DNA of 64,000 nucleotides from CAZMGV01 sp964565925 (GCA_964565925.1 CAZMGV010000004.1:1-64000); one strand, 5' to 3'. Positions 50,436 through 60,712 are shown, counted from the stretch's first letter. The notes: generated by a model not told the origin, from the sequence alone. A program made the numbers and translations.

Positions 50436-52835
50436 TTGAACCCGGACCAGCGATCCACGACCGATTCCAGGAAACCCGGCGCAGGGCCTTCGATACCTGT
50501 CTATGGAACTCCTCCCAGCGGATCGAACGGATCCGCGACCGATACCAAACCGGCAAATGGATCTACCGGCGAACACCACGTCCCGGCCAACTTCAAGCGA
50601 CGGGAGCTTGTCGACCGTGCCGCGGCGGTCTTCGTCAAAATCGGCGGACTCGGCATTATCGCGAGCATCCTGGGCATTCTTCTTTTCATCGTATTCGAGG
50701 TCTATCCACTTCTCTCGGGAGCGGACGTAAAGCTTCACGGCTCACTGAAACTCCCCGCTGGCCGGGAAGGCGTCATGCTGAGCGACGAGTACAACACCCT
50801 TGTCGCCATGCTTGGCCGCAATGACGGAGTGATCCGGATTTTTGATGCCGAAACCGGCGAGATGAAAGCCGAGCATCCGCTGGAACTTCCGCCCGTCGCA
50901 CTGGTCGGAGAACCCCCTTCCGGTAAAGACGCTGCCGTCAGGCCGCCTCAGCCATCTATCACGGGCGTCATGACAATCCCCGGTACTTACAACTACGCGG
51001 CCGCCACCAGCGATGGGCGGGTGATCATTCAGCCGGTCGACTTTGACGTCACCTTCGACGGCTCCACACGCCATGTGGACGCATCGTTCCCCAGTCCTGT
51101 CGTGCTGACGCTGGACGAAAACCACCAGCCCATTACGGTCTATTCGGCGTTCATGGCGAAAAGCGGCCATGCGACCGCAGCCGCACAACTCTCGGACGGT
51201 ACGATTGCCATCGGACTCCGGTCGATTGAGGAAGGCGGACTGGGCGGCGAAGGGGAGGAAACCCTGACGACGTTCAAGACGGCGTCGCCCTTCAAGCTGA
51301 CCTCTATCCTGATCGACGTGGAGCAGCGCAATCTCTACGGCGGCACCGCCGAAGGACAGCTCATTTACTGGCGGCTGGCGGACGGCGAGCCGGCGGACCC
51401 GGTCGCCACCTCCGCCGGCCCTTCCAGTATTACCGCGCTCAGCATGCTGATCGGCGGCCGTTCCATCGTCGTCGGACAGGCCAACGGCGACGTCAGCGTC
51501 TGGTTCAAGGTCCGTCCGAACGAAAACGAAGAGAACTTCGCGCTCACCCGCATCCGCGATTTCCCCAAGCACCCCGGCGCCATCCGCGAGATCGCTCCCT
51601 CGATGCGGGACCGCGGATTCCTCGTGCTGGACGAAACGGGAAAACTCTCCCTCCATTTTTCGACGTCGGAGAGAACCCTATGGGAAGGCGAGACGGCGGC
51701 GAAGAATGCGACCGGCCTGTATTTCGCGCCCAAGGCGAAATACGCGATGATCTCGGAGCCGGGAAACCTGCTCTCCTACGACATCCAGAACCCCCACCCG
51801 GACATCAGCTGGAACGCCCTGTTCGGCAAGACCTGGTACGAAGGCTACCCCGCCCCCTCCTATACTTGGCAGTCCACGGGCGGCACCGACGATTTCGAAT
51901 CCAAGTTCGGGCTCGTCCCTCTGATCATCGGCACGCTCAAGGGGACCTTCTATTCGCTCATTCTCGCGATCCCGCTGGCGGTTCTGGGCGCCATGTTTGC
52001 GTCGCAGTTCATGCACCCGTCGCTAAAGGCCTACGTAAAGCCGGTTGTCGAAACGATGGCGTCGCTGCCCAGCGTGGTGCTCGGTTTCATCGGCGGCCTC
52101 TGGCTGGCACCACTGCTCCAGAAGGTATTTCCGGGCTTTGTGCTCATGTTCCTCGTGTTACCGCTTCTCGTCGTCGCCATGAGCCGCGTGTGGCTCTCGT
52201 TTCCACGTGCCTTCCGGAACCGGTTTCCCACAGGTATTGAAGCGATCCTGCTCGTCGGAGTCCTGCTGGCCGGTATCTGGACCTGCATAGCGGCAAGTCC
52301 GCTGGTCGAGCGCCTTGTCTTCGGCGGCAACTTTCAGGCGTGGCTGAACTCGACTCTCGGTATCCGTTATGACCAGCGCAATGCGATTGTCGTAGGCCTG
52401 GCGATGGGCTTTGCCGTCATCCCGATCATCTTCGCTATCTCGGAAGACGCATTTTCCAACGTACCGCGCCACCTGACGTCAGCCTCGCTGGCTTTGGGCG
52501 CGAGCCGGTGGCAGACGGTCACCCAGATCGTGCTGCCGACGGCGAGCCCGGGCATATTTTCCGCCATCATGATCGGCTTCGGCCGCGCCGTCGGAGAGAC
52601 GATGATCGTGCTGATGGCGACCGGGAACACGCCGATCATGGACTGGGACATCTTCAACGGCTTCCGGACCCTATCGGCCAATATCGCCGTCGAAATCCCC
52701 GAGGCCCCGGTTCACGGCAGCCTCTACCGCCTGCTGTTTCTGGCGGCTTTAATGCTCTTTACCCTGACCTTCGTCGTCAACACGTTTGCCGAAATGGTGC
52801 GCCACCGGCTGCGGGACCGGTACTCGAAACTGTAA
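50436..52835 (+). CDS. pstC: Phosphate ABC transporter permease PstC, long form
   Basis: A 799-residue inner-membrane permease. After a Pro/Ser-rich cytoplasmic start, one helix (about 64-90) leads to a periplasmic insert of about 400 residues (95-490) with beta-rich repeated strands such as DGVIRIFDAETGEM and GTAEGQLIYWRLADGE. The standard six-helix permease follows at 495-799, with the EAA-type loop LTSASLALGASRWQTVTQIVLP. Similar long PstC forms are known in some Gammaproteobacteria. The TTG start follows AGGAG at ten bases. It is the first gene of a Pho-box operon; PstS, the usual binding protein, is not in the window. Confidence 0.93.
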   Translation: MNPDQRSTTDSRKPGAGPSIPVYGTPPSGSNGSATDTKPANGSTGEHHVPANFKRRELVDRAAAVFVKIGGLGIIASILGILLFIVFEVYPLLSGADVKLHGSLKLPAGREGVMLSDEYNTLVAMLGRNDGVIRIFDAETGEMKAEHPLELPPVALVGEPPSGKDAAVRPPQPSITGVMTIPGTYNYAAATSDGRVIIQPVDFDVTFDGSTRHVDASFPSPVVLTLDENHQPITVYSAFMAKSGHATAAAQLSDGTIAIGLRSIEEGGLGGEGEETLTTFKTASPFKLTSILIDVEQRNLYGGTAEGQLIYWRLADGEPADPVATSAGPSSITALSMLIGGRSIVVGQANGDVSVWFKVRPNENEENFALTRIRDFPKHPGAIREIAPSMRDRGFLVLDETGKLSLHFSTSERTLWEGETAAKNATGLYFAPKAKYAMISEPGNLLSYDIQNPHPDISWNALFGKTWYEGYPAPSYTWQSTGGTDDFESKFGLVPLIIGTLKGTFYSLILAIPLAVLGAMFASQFMHPSLKAYVKPVVETMASLPSVVLGFIGGLWLAPLLQKVFPGFVLMFLVLPLLVVAMSRVWLSFPRAFRNRFPTGIEAILLVGVLLAGIWTCIAASPLVERLVFGGNFQAWLNSTLGIRYDQRNAIVVGLAMGFAVIPIIFAISEDAFSNVPRHLTSASLALGASRWQTVTQIVLPTASPGIFSAIMIGFGRAVGETMIVLMATGNTPIMDWDIFNGFRTLSANIAVEIPEAPVHGSLYRLLFLAALMLFTLTFVVNTFAEMVRHRLRDRYSKL

Positions 52836-52847
52836 TTCCAGAACGGA

Positions 52848-54506
52848 ATGGGAAGTATGGCTATCCAGAAGAAGAAAGCGTCCGACGAGGTGGGGATCAC
52901 CTGGACTTGGCTGTGCGCCGGCGCCCTGAGCCTCAATGTCCTCGGTATCCTGAGTCTCCTGGTGCTGATCGCCGTCAACGGACTGGGGCATTTCTGGCAG
53001 AGCGATCTGGTCCTGCTGAAGATGAACGACGGTTCGAAGCTGCTCGGCGAAGTCGTCCGGCGCGAGCGCAATCCCGCTCCGGAAAAAACAGACCCGCTGA
53101 CCACCGGCTTCCGCAAGAACATGAAGGTCGGTAACCGCGACATAACGGGAACCGATTTCAAATGGGTGGACGAACGCCAGGCCACCGAAGAGACCAGACC
53201 GGAATGGGCCGTCGCGCTCGAACGGCTTGAATGGGGCAACTTCTACGGCACCATGACGGAGCTGAAACGCGGCGACCGGGTCGTCGCGTCCGGTCCGGAA
53301 GCGGTCTGGAAAGCGTTCGGCCCGCTTCATGAACAGAAACGGGACTTGTACCGGCGGATCAAGAAGATCGAAAAAGGCGACATAGGCAAGGTCAATTACG
53401 AGACCGAAGGACTCCGGCTCGAGGAAAAGCGGCTTGCCGCCGATAAATCACTGTCCGATGCCGAGCGCGCGAAACGGAAGGCCGGCATAGACACGCGCCG
53501 GCAGGCTGCCAACGACGAATTCACCCGGATCGGCGCGGAACTCGTCAAGCTTCGCGAGGAACTGAAGGCCGATGTCGTGACGCTCGAAACCGCCGACGGC
53601 CAGAAGAAGACCATGCCGGTCGGCTACATTGTCCGGGCCATTCTGCCCAACCAGATGTCCGTGTTCGGCAAGGCCGGCCTGTACGTGAGCCGGATGTGGG
53701 AGTTTGCCACCGACGATCCTCGCGAATCGAACACCGAGGGCGGAATCTTCCCGGCCATTTTCGGTACCGTCATGATGATTTTCCTGATGTCCTTCGCCGT
53801 CGTGCCGTTCGGAGTGCTCGCCGCGGTATATTTGCGGGAATACTCCAGGCAAGGCTGGTTTGTCCGGGTGGTGAATATCGCCGTCAACAACCTGGCAGGC
53901 GTTCCATCCATCGTATTCGGAATCTTCGGCCTCGGGTTCTTCGTTTACGGAATTGGCGGAACGATAGACAAGGTCTTTTATTCTGAAGCCCTGCCAACGC
54001 CCACGTACGGAACCGGCGGGATCCTCTGGGCCTCGCTGACGCTGGCACTGCTTACCCTGCCCGTTGTCATCGTCGCCACCGAAGAGGGACTCGCTGCAGT
54101 CCCCCGGATCGTCCGCGAAGGCTCGCTGGCGCTCGGAGCCACCAAATTCGAAACCACCTGGCGTGTCGTACTGCCCGCGTCCGCGCCCGCCATCCTGACC
54201 GGAATGATCCTCGCCATGGCGCGCGCCGCAGGAGAAGTCGCCCCGCTGATGATCGTCGGTATGGTGAAGCTGGCACCGTCGCTCCCGCTGGACGGGAATT
54301 TCCCGTTCATGCATCTGGAACGCAAGTTCATGCACCTGGGCTTTCACATCTACGACGTCGGGTTCCAGAGCCCTAATGTTGAAGCGACCAAACCGCTGGT
54401 GTTCACAACCACCCTGCTGCTTATTTTCCTGGTGACGGCGATGAATATCACCGCCATCACCGTACGTAACCGCCTGCGCCAGAAATACGCGTCGAGCGCT
54501 GTCTAG
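52848..54506 (+). CDS. pstA: Phosphate ABC transporter permease PstA, long form
   Basis: A 552-residue permease. One helix (about 15-45) precedes a periplasmic region rich in Lys/Glu (about 50-270) that includes a long coiled coil with YRRIKKIEKGD and LRLEEKRLAADKSLSDAERA. The permease core (about 300-552) has the EAA loop VREGSLALGATKFETTWRVV. The insert matches the extended PstC, so both permeases carry periplasmic domains that probably pack together. The start is ATG 52848, with ATG 52857 as an alternative. Twelve bases after pstC, it is clearly in the same operon. Confidence 0.93.
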   Translation: MGSMAIQKKKASDEVGITWTWLCAGALSLNVLGILSLLVLIAVNGLGHFWQSDLVLLKMNDGSKLLGEVVRRERNPAPEKTDPLTTGFRKNMKVGNRDITGTDFKWVDERQATEETRPEWAVALERLEWGNFYGTMTELKRGDRVVASGPEAVWKAFGPLHEQKRDLYRRIKKIEKGDIGKVNYETEGLRLEEKRLAADKSLSDAERAKRKAGIDTRRQAANDEFTRIGAELVKLREELKADVVTLETADGQKKTMPVGYIVRAILPNQMSVFGKAGLYVSRMWEFATDDPRESNTEGGIFPAIFGTVMMIFLMSFAVVPFGVLAAVYLREYSRQGWFVRVVNIAVNNLAGVPSIVFGIFGLGFFVYGIGGTIDKVFYSEALPTPTYGTGGILWASLTLALLTLPVVIVATEEGLAAVPRIVREGSLALGATKFETTWRVVLPASAPAILTGMILAMARAAGEVAPLMIVGMVKLAPSLPLDGNFPFMHLERKFMHLGFHIYDVGFQSPNVEATKPLVFTTTLLLIFLVTAMNITAITVRNRLRQKYASSAV

Positions 54507-54526
54507 TCACGGAAGGATCAAGACCT

Positions 54527-55387
54527 ATGGCACTTCTTAACAGCACATCCGCCGCCAGCTCCCGCAATATGGGAAGCGAACAGCTGGCCTCCACGTCCAT
54601 CGTCACCAACCCGGACGCTATCGCGCAGATCGACAACCCGGTGCTGGACGCCGCCGACCTGTCCCTGTGGTACGGGAAGACGCAGGCCCTCTACAACGTG
54701 AGCATTGCAATTCCGCAGAACAAGGTCGTGGCCTTCATCGGGCCCTCGGGCTGCGGCAAGTCGACGCTCCTGCGCTGTTTCAACCGGCTGAACGACCTGA
54801 TCGACGGCCTGCGCGTCAAAGGCGACATCACGTTCAAGGGCGACAGCATCTACGACCCGGAGCTGGACATAAACCTGCTCCGCAAACGGATCGGCATGGT
54901 TTTCCAGAAATCCAACCCGTTCCCCAAGTCGATCTACGAAAACATCGCCTACGGCTGCCGGATTCACGGCATCAACGACAAGACCCGGCTCGACGAGATT
55001 GTAGAGCGGAGTCTCCGGGGCGCAGCCCTCTGGGACGAAGTGAAAGACCGGCTGGACCAGAGCGCGCTTGGCATGTCGGGAGGCCAGCAGCAGCGCCTTT
55101 GCATCGCGCGCGCGATCGCCGTGGAGCCTGAGGTTATCCTCCTGGACGAGCCGTGCTCGGCCCTGGATCCCATCTCGACCACCAAGATCGAGGAACTTAT
55201 GGAAGACCTCAAGAGCCGCTACGCGATCATCATCGTGACGCATAACATGCAGCAGGCGGCGCGAATCTCCGACTATACAGGCTTTATGCTGATGGGAAGC
55301 CTGATAGAATACGGACTGACGAAGGACCTGTTCACCAAGCCCGTGGACAAGCGTACTGAAGACTACATCACGGGCCGGTTCGGCTGA
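54527..55387 (+). CDS. pstB: Phosphate ABC transporter ATP-binding protein PstB
   Basis: A 286-residue ABC ATPase with a 35-residue N-terminal tail. Walker A is GPSGCGKST, the signature is LGMSGGQQQRLCIARAIA, Walker B is VILLDEPCSALDP and the switch His follows in IIVTHNMQQAARISD. It pairs with PstC and PstA to drive phosphate import. The spacing of 20 bases after pstA and 20 before phoU confirms the operon. The length is standard and no residue is lost. Confidence 0.97.
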   Translation: MALLNSTSAASSRNMGSEQLASTSIVTNPDAIAQIDNPVLDAADLSLWYGKTQALYNVSIAIPQNKVVAFIGPSGCGKSTLLRCFNRLNDLIDGLRVKGDITFKGDSIYDPELDINLLRKRIGMVFQKSNPFPKSIYENIAYGCRIHGINDKTRLDEIVERSLRGAALWDEVKDRLDQSALGMSGGQQQRLCIARAIAVEPEVILLDEPCSALDPISTTKIEELMEDLKSRYAIIIVTHNMQQAARISDYTGFMLMGSLIEYGLTKDLFTKPVDKRTEDYITGRFG

Positions 55388-55407
55388 GCCGGAAAGAGTT
55401 AAGGACA

Positions 55408-56124
55408 ATGCCAATGCGTGAACATTCCAGCAAACACTACGAACAGGAACTGCTCCACCTGCGGGAACGTGTGCTCGCCATGGGCGCGCGCGTCGAGCGG
55501 ATGATCGGCGGCGGCATGCGTGCACTCGTGCAGCGCAACGAGGACCTGGCCCGTGAAATGATCGCACTTGACAACGAAGTGGATCACGACGAGCAGGAGA
55601 TCGACGAACTGTGCATCCGGCTGCTGGCCCAGCGCCAGCCGGTGGCCAGCGACCTGCGCTTCATCACCCTCTGCATGAAAGTTGTGACCGACCTCGAACG
55701 GATGGGCGACCTCGCCGTGAACCTCTGCGAACGGGCGCTCGAGCTGATGGAAGAACCGCTGCTCAAGCCGCTGATCGACCTGCCCCGGATGGGCGATCTC
55801 GCCCAGCGGATGGTCCACGCCTCGCTGGACAGCCTGATCGAAGGTAACGTCGAGCAGGCCGAGAAGGTCCTCCAGTCGGATGACGCGGTGGATGACCTCT
55901 ATGAACAGATCTTCCGGGAGCTCATCAGCTTCATTCTGGAAGATCCGAAAACCGCAAAACGCGCGATCGGCCTCCTGTTCGCGGCGAAACATCTGGAACG
56001 GATCGGCGACCATGCGACCAATATCGCCGAGATGGTGATCTTCTGGGTGAAGGGTAAGGACGTCCGCCATGGTGGCGTGGCGTCGCTTCGCACTTCGGAC
56101 GACAAGCGTAATACAAACGGATGA
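55408..56124 (+). CDS. phoU: Phosphate transport regulator PhoU
   Basis: A 238-residue protein made of two PhoU repeats (three-helix bundles). Marks are the motif EVDHDEQEIDELCIRLLA with its metal-binding acidic cluster, SDLRFITLCMKVVTDLERMGD, and a second set from FAAKHLERIGDHATNIAEM. PhoU links the transporter to PhoR and holds the Pho regulon off when phosphate is plentiful. The start is ATG 55408 or 55414. Its stop overlaps the phoB start by four bases (ATGA), so the two are co-translated. Confidence 0.96.
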   Translation: MPMREHSSKHYEQELLHLRERVLAMGARVERMIGGGMRALVQRNEDLAREMIALDNEVDHDEQEIDELCIRLLAQRQPVASDLRFITLCMKVVTDLERMGDLAVNLCERALELMEEPLLKPLIDLPRMGDLAQRMVHASLDSLIEGNVEQAEKVLQSDDAVDDLYEQIFRELISFILEDPKTAKRAIGLLFAAKHLERIGDHATNIAEMVIFWVKGKDVRHGGVASLRTSDDKRNTNG

Positions 56125-56822
56125 ACGGCAAACGCATACTTATCGTCGAGGACGATCCCGACATAGCGGAACTCGTCCGGTTCAATCTCGCCGCCGAAGG
56201 CTGCAAGGTCGAGGTGCAGGGTCGCGGTCTGGCAGGGCTGGAGAAAGCCCGCTCCAATCCCCCTGATCTGCTCATCCTCGACCTGATGCTTCCGGACCTT
56301 CCGGGTCTCGAAATCTGCAAGCGGCTTCGCTCCTCTGAAGCCACCGCCCGTCTGCCGATTCTCATGCTCACGGCAAAGGGCGAAGAAATCGACCGGGTCG
56401 TCGGATTTGAAGTCGGCGCGGACGACTACGTGACCAAACCGTTCGGCGTGCGCGAACTGCTCCTGCGCGTCAAAGCCCTGCTCCGCCGCAGTGCGACGGG
56501 GGCGGAGACGAAGACCCTCTACAAGGTCGGAAATCTCGAACTGGATACCCGCGGCCACCGGCTTCGCATCGGCACGGAAGAAATTCCCCTGACCGCCACG
56601 GAGTTCAAGCTGCTGGTCTGCTTCTTCGAACATCCGACGCGGCTCTTCTCGCGCATCTGGTTGCTCGAACATGTCTGGGACTATGCGGAAGGCGTCGAAT
56701 CCCGGACCGTCGATGCGCATATCCGCCGTCTGCGCAAGAAACTGGGCGAACACTCGGAGCTCATCGAGACTGTCCACGGAGCCGGCTACCGGTTCAATCT
56801 GGCCCGCTACGACACCCCGTGA
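56121..56822 (+). CDS. phoB: Phosphate-type response regulator PhoB
   Basis: A 233-residue OmpR/PhoB-type regulator. The receiver has the phosphoacceptor Asp54 in LLILDLMLPD, the acidic pair EDD near residue 10 and Lys in VTKPFG near 106. The winged-helix output domain has LTATEFKLL and SRTVDAHIRRLRKKLG. It should bind the CGTCACA repeats before pstC and activate the operon. The start overlaps phoU and the end overlaps phoR by four bases, giving one translational block phoU-phoB-phoR. Confidence 0.95.
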   Translation: MNGKRILIVEDDPDIAELVRFNLAAEGCKVEVQGRGLAGLEKARSNPPDLLILDLMLPDLPGLEICKRLRSSEATARLPILMLTAKGEEIDRVVGFEVGADDYVTKPFGVRELLLRVKALLRRSATGAETKTLYKVGNLELDTRGHRLRIGTEEIPLTATEFKLLVCFFEHPTRLFSRIWLLEHVWDYAEGVESRTVDAHIRRLRKKLGEHSELIETVHGAGYRFNLARYDTP

Positions 56823-58624
56823 AGCTTCACCTGAAAATTGCGCTGGTCGCGCTGGCCGTTTCGGCGGTCGCGCTGGCGGCGGGTTATACCTATGTCGTTC
56901 CGGTCTTCCGGCACAGTCTGACGTCGTCGCTTGAGGCAAACCAGGACGAACGCCTGCGGACACTCTGCCTGCTGCTCGAACTCCGGCCCAAGGAGAAACT
57001 GACGCCCGAGCAATTACAGCCCTACATCCGCGACTACGCGGGTGATGGTCAGGGCCGCTATCAGATACTCGACGAGTCGGGGAATGTGGTTGCCGACAGT
57101 GGCGTTTCGCAGGACACGGTCCGTTCGGCGGAAAACCTGCTGAACCGCCCTGAGGTCCGCATGGCCTTGGAAAGTCAGGACTCGTCGACTGGTCACTACC
57201 TTTCCAATGAGCCGTTCGAAACGATCTACCTCGCGCGCCGTTTCCGTTTGCCGGAGAGCAACGGAATGGCACGTCTGGTCTACCCCCTGGATTCCGTGGA
57301 GAGTGCCGTCAGCGGAGTACGGAATATCCTCTGGGTTGCCGCCGGGTTCTCCCTGCTGCTGGCCGGCGCACTCGGACTGCTGATCTCGCGCTGGATCACG
57401 GCTCCGATCCGCGAGGTGGCCGACGCGACCGCCCGGATCTCCGAGGGCGACTTTACGGCCCGGGTCAGGAGCCGCGCCGAGGATGAAGTCGGCATACTGG
57501 CACGGAATTTCGACCGGATGGCGGCGCGTCTGGAAGAAACCATTTCCGCGTTTGAATTCGAGCGTGAACAGGCGGAGCGGATTCTGTCCACCGTGCATGA
57601 AGGGTTGATCCTGCTCGACCGTGACGACCGGATCGTCGTATGTAATCAGGCGTTCGGAAAGCTCTTCGGCGCCCCAATGACGGACCTGACCGGCCGGTCG
57701 CCGGTGGAAATCGTCCGCACCGACAAGCTGGACGACGCCTTCGAGGCACTAACGGACGGCAAGGAGCTGTACGAAGGCGAGTTCACACTCGAGGGCCCGG
57801 GAGCGGAGCGTATCTTCGAACTCTCCGCCGCACCGATCCGTGAGCTGGGAGAGCGTACCGGTGCGGTCATCGTCTTCAGGGATGTCACCCGGACGAGACG
57901 TCTCGAACGTATCCGGCGGGATTTCGTCGCGAACGTAAGCCACGAACTCAGAACCCCGCTGACCTCCATACACGGTTACGCGGAGACGCTGGCCGCCCGC
58001 CTCGACAGCAACGAAACTTACGGAAAGTTCGTTCAGGCGATCCTGCGGAACTCGGAGCGTCTGACCTCGCTGGTCAACGACCTCCTCGATCTCTCCCGCA
58101 TCGAGCGGCCCGATTTCCGCCTGGAACAGCGCGAAGACGACCTGAAGTCCGTTATCCAGTCCAATACGGAAAGCTACCAGCGGGCGGCGCTTCAGAAAGA
58201 TATTGGCCTGGTCTTCGAACCCGGGGACTTCACTCACAGGCTCATGTTCGACCGGAACCGGATCGAGCAGGTGCTGACCAATCTGCTGGACAATGCCGTT
58301 AAATATACGCCTGCAGGCGGAAAAGTGACTGTCACCACCTCCCGGGATGCCGCTGAGCTGACGGTGAACGTGGCCGACACCGGTCCAGGTATTCCGGACG
58401 CCGACCGGACCCGGGTATTCGAGCGGTTTTACCGGGTGGACAAGCACCGCTCGCGGGAAATGGGTGGTACGGGTCTGGGGCTGGCGATCGTGAAGCACAT
58501 TGTGGCCTTGCATAACGGCCGGGTCGGGGTGGAAAGCACAGAGGGCCAGGGTTCGCGGTTCTGGTTCACCCTACCTCTTTCTGGTGCGGCCCAAGAAGCT
58601 CGGAATCCGTCGGGAACAGCCTAA
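56819..58624 (+). CDS. phoR: Phosphate-type sensor histidine kinase PhoR
   Basis: A 601-residue kinase. Helices at about 5-25 and 166-188 frame a periplasmic domain of about 140 residues; HAMP (about 185-240) contains ITAPIREVADATARISEGDF, a PAS domain (about 245-355) contains ILLDRDDRIVVCNQAFGKLF, and HisKA has its phosphoacceptor in NVSHELRTPLTSIHGYAETL near 374. HATPase has NLLDNAVKYTPAGG, DTGPGIP and GGTGLGLAIVK. It should phosphorylate PhoB under low phosphate. The GTG start lies inside the end of phoB. No terminator is visible downstream. Confidence 0.95.
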   Translation: MKLHLKIALVALAVSAVALAAGYTYVVPVFRHSLTSSLEANQDERLRTLCLLLELRPKEKLTPEQLQPYIRDYAGDGQGRYQILDESGNVVADSGVSQDTVRSAENLLNRPEVRMALESQDSSTGHYLSNEPFETIYLARRFRLPESNGMARLVYPLDSVESAVSGVRNILWVAAGFSLLLAGALGLLISRWITAPIREVADATARISEGDFTARVRSRAEDEVGILARNFDRMAARLEETISAFEFEREQAERILSTVHEGLILLDRDDRIVVCNQAFGKLFGAPMTDLTGRSPVEIVRTDKLDDAFEALTDGKELYEGEFTLEGPGAERIFELSAAPIRELGERTGAVIVFRDVTRTRRLERIRRDFVANVSHELRTPLTSIHGYAETLAARLDSNETYGKFVQAILRNSERLTSLVNDLLDLSRIERPDFRLEQREDDLKSVIQSNTESYQRAALQKDIGLVFEPGDFTHRLMFDRNRIEQVLTNLLDNAVKYTPAGGKVTVTTSRDAAELTVNVADTGPGIPDADRTRVFERFYRVDKHRSREMGGTGLGLAIVKHIVALHNGRVGVESTEGQGSRFWFTLPLSGAAQEARNPSGTA

Positions 58625-58798
58625 AACCACATTTCGTGACTGAAAACACGTTAATAACCGATCAATGAGCATCCCCGGGACCCCCCGGATTGTCCGCCGC
58701 CCCCACAGGTGTTATTTTGATTTTCTGGCCGGATCGACCGGTCTGCTCGGGTCCGTTTTTCCTATCCCGCATAAGTGATTGCGGTGGAGGTCTCTCCG

Positions 58799-60712
58799 TT
58801 GAACCAGTTCGTCAAGAACCTGCTGCTTTGGGTGCTTATCGGCGTACTCACCCTGTTTGTCATCGTCTACTTCCAGCGGGGGCGCGTTCAGTCCAAAACG
58901 ATTCCGTACAGCGAGTTCCTCACCGAGGTTCAGGCGAACAACGTCGAGTCGGTCGAGATCAAGGGCGCCACGATCCAGGGCAAGCTCAAGAACGCCCAGA
59001 TATTCGATACGTACGGCCCTGCCGGCGAATACAAGGTTTCCGAAGTCCTCTCGCAGCACGGCGTCGTCACCAAATACGTCGAGGACAGCCAGTCGCCGCT
59101 CCTGCAGATCCTTGTGAACGGCCTGCCGCTGCTGCTGCTCATCGCCGTCATGGTTTTCTTCATGCGGCAGATGCAGGTCTCCGGCGGAAAGGCGATGAGC
59201 TTCGGCAAGTCCAAGGCGCGTCTTCTGTCGGACAACCAGAACCGGATCACCTTTACCGACGTCGCCGGCTGCGACGAGGCCAAGGAAGAGCTGGAAGAGA
59301 TCATCGCGTTCCTGAAGGACCCCAAGAAGTTCACCAAGCTGTCAGGCCGTATCCCCAAGGGCGTGCTGCTGATGGGCCCGCCGGGCACCGGCAAGACGCT
59401 GCTCGCGAAAGCCGTTGCCGGCGAAGCAGGCGTACCGTTCTTCTCGATTTCGGGTTCCGACTTCGTCGAGATGTTCGTGGGCGTAGGCGCTTCGCGTGTC
59501 CGTGACCTGTTCTCCCAGGGCAAGAAGCACGCGCCCTGCATCATCTTCATCGATGAAATCGACGCCGTGGGCCGCTATCGCGGCGCCGGGTTCGGCGGCG
59601 GCAACGACGAACGCGAACAGACGCTGAACATGCTGCTTGTCGAGATGGACGGCTTCGAATCGAACGAAGGCGTCATTATCATCGCGGCCACCAACCGCCC
59701 CGACGTGCTCGACCCCGCGCTGCTGCGCGCCGGCCGCTTCGACCGCCGCGTGGTGGTCTCGCGCCCCGATGTCCGCGGACGCGAGGAGATCCTGCGCGTG
59801 CACACCAAGAAGGTTCCGATCGGAAAAGATGTGGACCTGTCGGTGATCGCCCGCGGCACCCCCGGATTTGTGGGCGCCGACCTTGAAAATCTGGTGAATG
59901 AAGCGGCGCTACTCGCTGCCCGCAAGAACCAGGACGCTGTCTTCATGGCCGATTTCGAAGAAGCCAAGGACAAGGTCATTATGGGCCGCGAGCGCAAGAG
60001 TGCGCTGATCAGCGAAAAGGACAAGCGCACGACCGCCTATCACGAAGCCGGCCACGCGCTTGTCGCCCTCAAGATCGAGGGTTCCGATCCGGTTCACAAG
60101 GTGACCATTATTCCGCGCGGCATGGCACTGGGTCTCACGATGCAGCTGCCCGAAGAAGACCGCCTCAACTACAACAAGGACCATCTGGAGGGCGACATTG
60201 CCATCCTCATGGGCGGGCGCCTGGCGGAGCAGATTGTCCTGAAGACGATCACGACCGGCGCCAGTAACGACATCGAGCGGGCAACCAGTCTCGCCCGCCG
60301 CATGGTGTGCGAATGGGGCATGTCCGAACGGCTGGGTCCGCTGGCCTACGGTCAGGGCGACAACCCGCCATTCATGGGACTCGAGATGAGCCGCCAGCAG
60401 AACTACTCCGAGGCGACCGCCATCGAGATCGATAATGAAGTCCGGGGTATCGTCCAGCGGGCGTTTGACCGCGCCAAGGGGATCCTCGAGCAGAATATCG
60501 ATGCCCTTCACCGGATGGCGAACTATCTGATCGAGCGCGAAACACTCGATACCAACGAGGTGCTTCAGATTGCCCGGGGCGAGGATCTGGCGCCCTTTAT
60601 CCGGACGCCTGCGAAGAAAGCCGACGCCAAGCCCGAGACCGCCAAACCCAAGGAAGAAGAAAAGCCGGCCCTTGTGCCGCCTTCGGTCGGCAGCCCCGTG
60701 CCGACGTCCTGA
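58799..60712 (+). CDS. ftsH: ATP-dependent membrane zinc protease FtsH
   Basis: A 637-residue AAA protease. Two N-terminal helices frame a periplasmic domain of about 80 residues, then the AAA module has Walker A GPPGTGKT near 193, Walker B IIFIDEIDAVG and an SRH with ATNRPDVLDPALLRAGRFDR. The protease has HEAGH near 415 and a third ligand in TGASNDIERAT. The tail is Lys/Pro/Ala-rich and probably disordered. FtsH degrades membrane and regulatory proteins. I choose TTG 58799 because GGAGG lies eight bases upstream; the frame is open to a GTG at 58775. It begins the ftsH-folP-cdaA-cdaR-glmM series. Confidence 0.96.
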   Translation: MNQFVKNLLLWVLIGVLTLFVIVYFQRGRVQSKTIPYSEFLTEVQANNVESVEIKGATIQGKLKNAQIFDTYGPAGEYKVSEVLSQHGVVTKYVEDSQSPLLQILVNGLPLLLLIAVMVFFMRQMQVSGGKAMSFGKSKARLLSDNQNRITFTDVAGCDEAKEELEEIIAFLKDPKKFTKLSGRIPKGVLLMGPPGTGKTLLAKAVAGEAGVPFFSISGSDFVEMFVGVGASRVRDLFSQGKKHAPCIIFIDEIDAVGRYRGAGFGGGNDEREQTLNMLLVEMDGFESNEGVIIIAATNRPDVLDPALLRAGRFDRRVVVSRPDVRGREEILRVHTKKVPIGKDVDLSVIARGTPGFVGADLENLVNEAALLAARKNQDAVFMADFEEAKDKVIMGRERKSALISEKDKRTTAYHEAGHALVALKIEGSDPVHKVTIIPRGMALGLTMQLPEEDRLNYNKDHLEGDIAILMGGRLAEQIVLKTITTGASNDIERATSLARRMVCEWGMSERLGPLAYGQGDNPPFMGLEMSRQQNYSEATAIEIDNEVRGIVQRAFDRAKGILEQNIDALHRMANYLIERETLDTNEVLQIARGEDLAPFIRTPAKKADAKPETAKPKEEEKPALVPPSVGSPVPTS

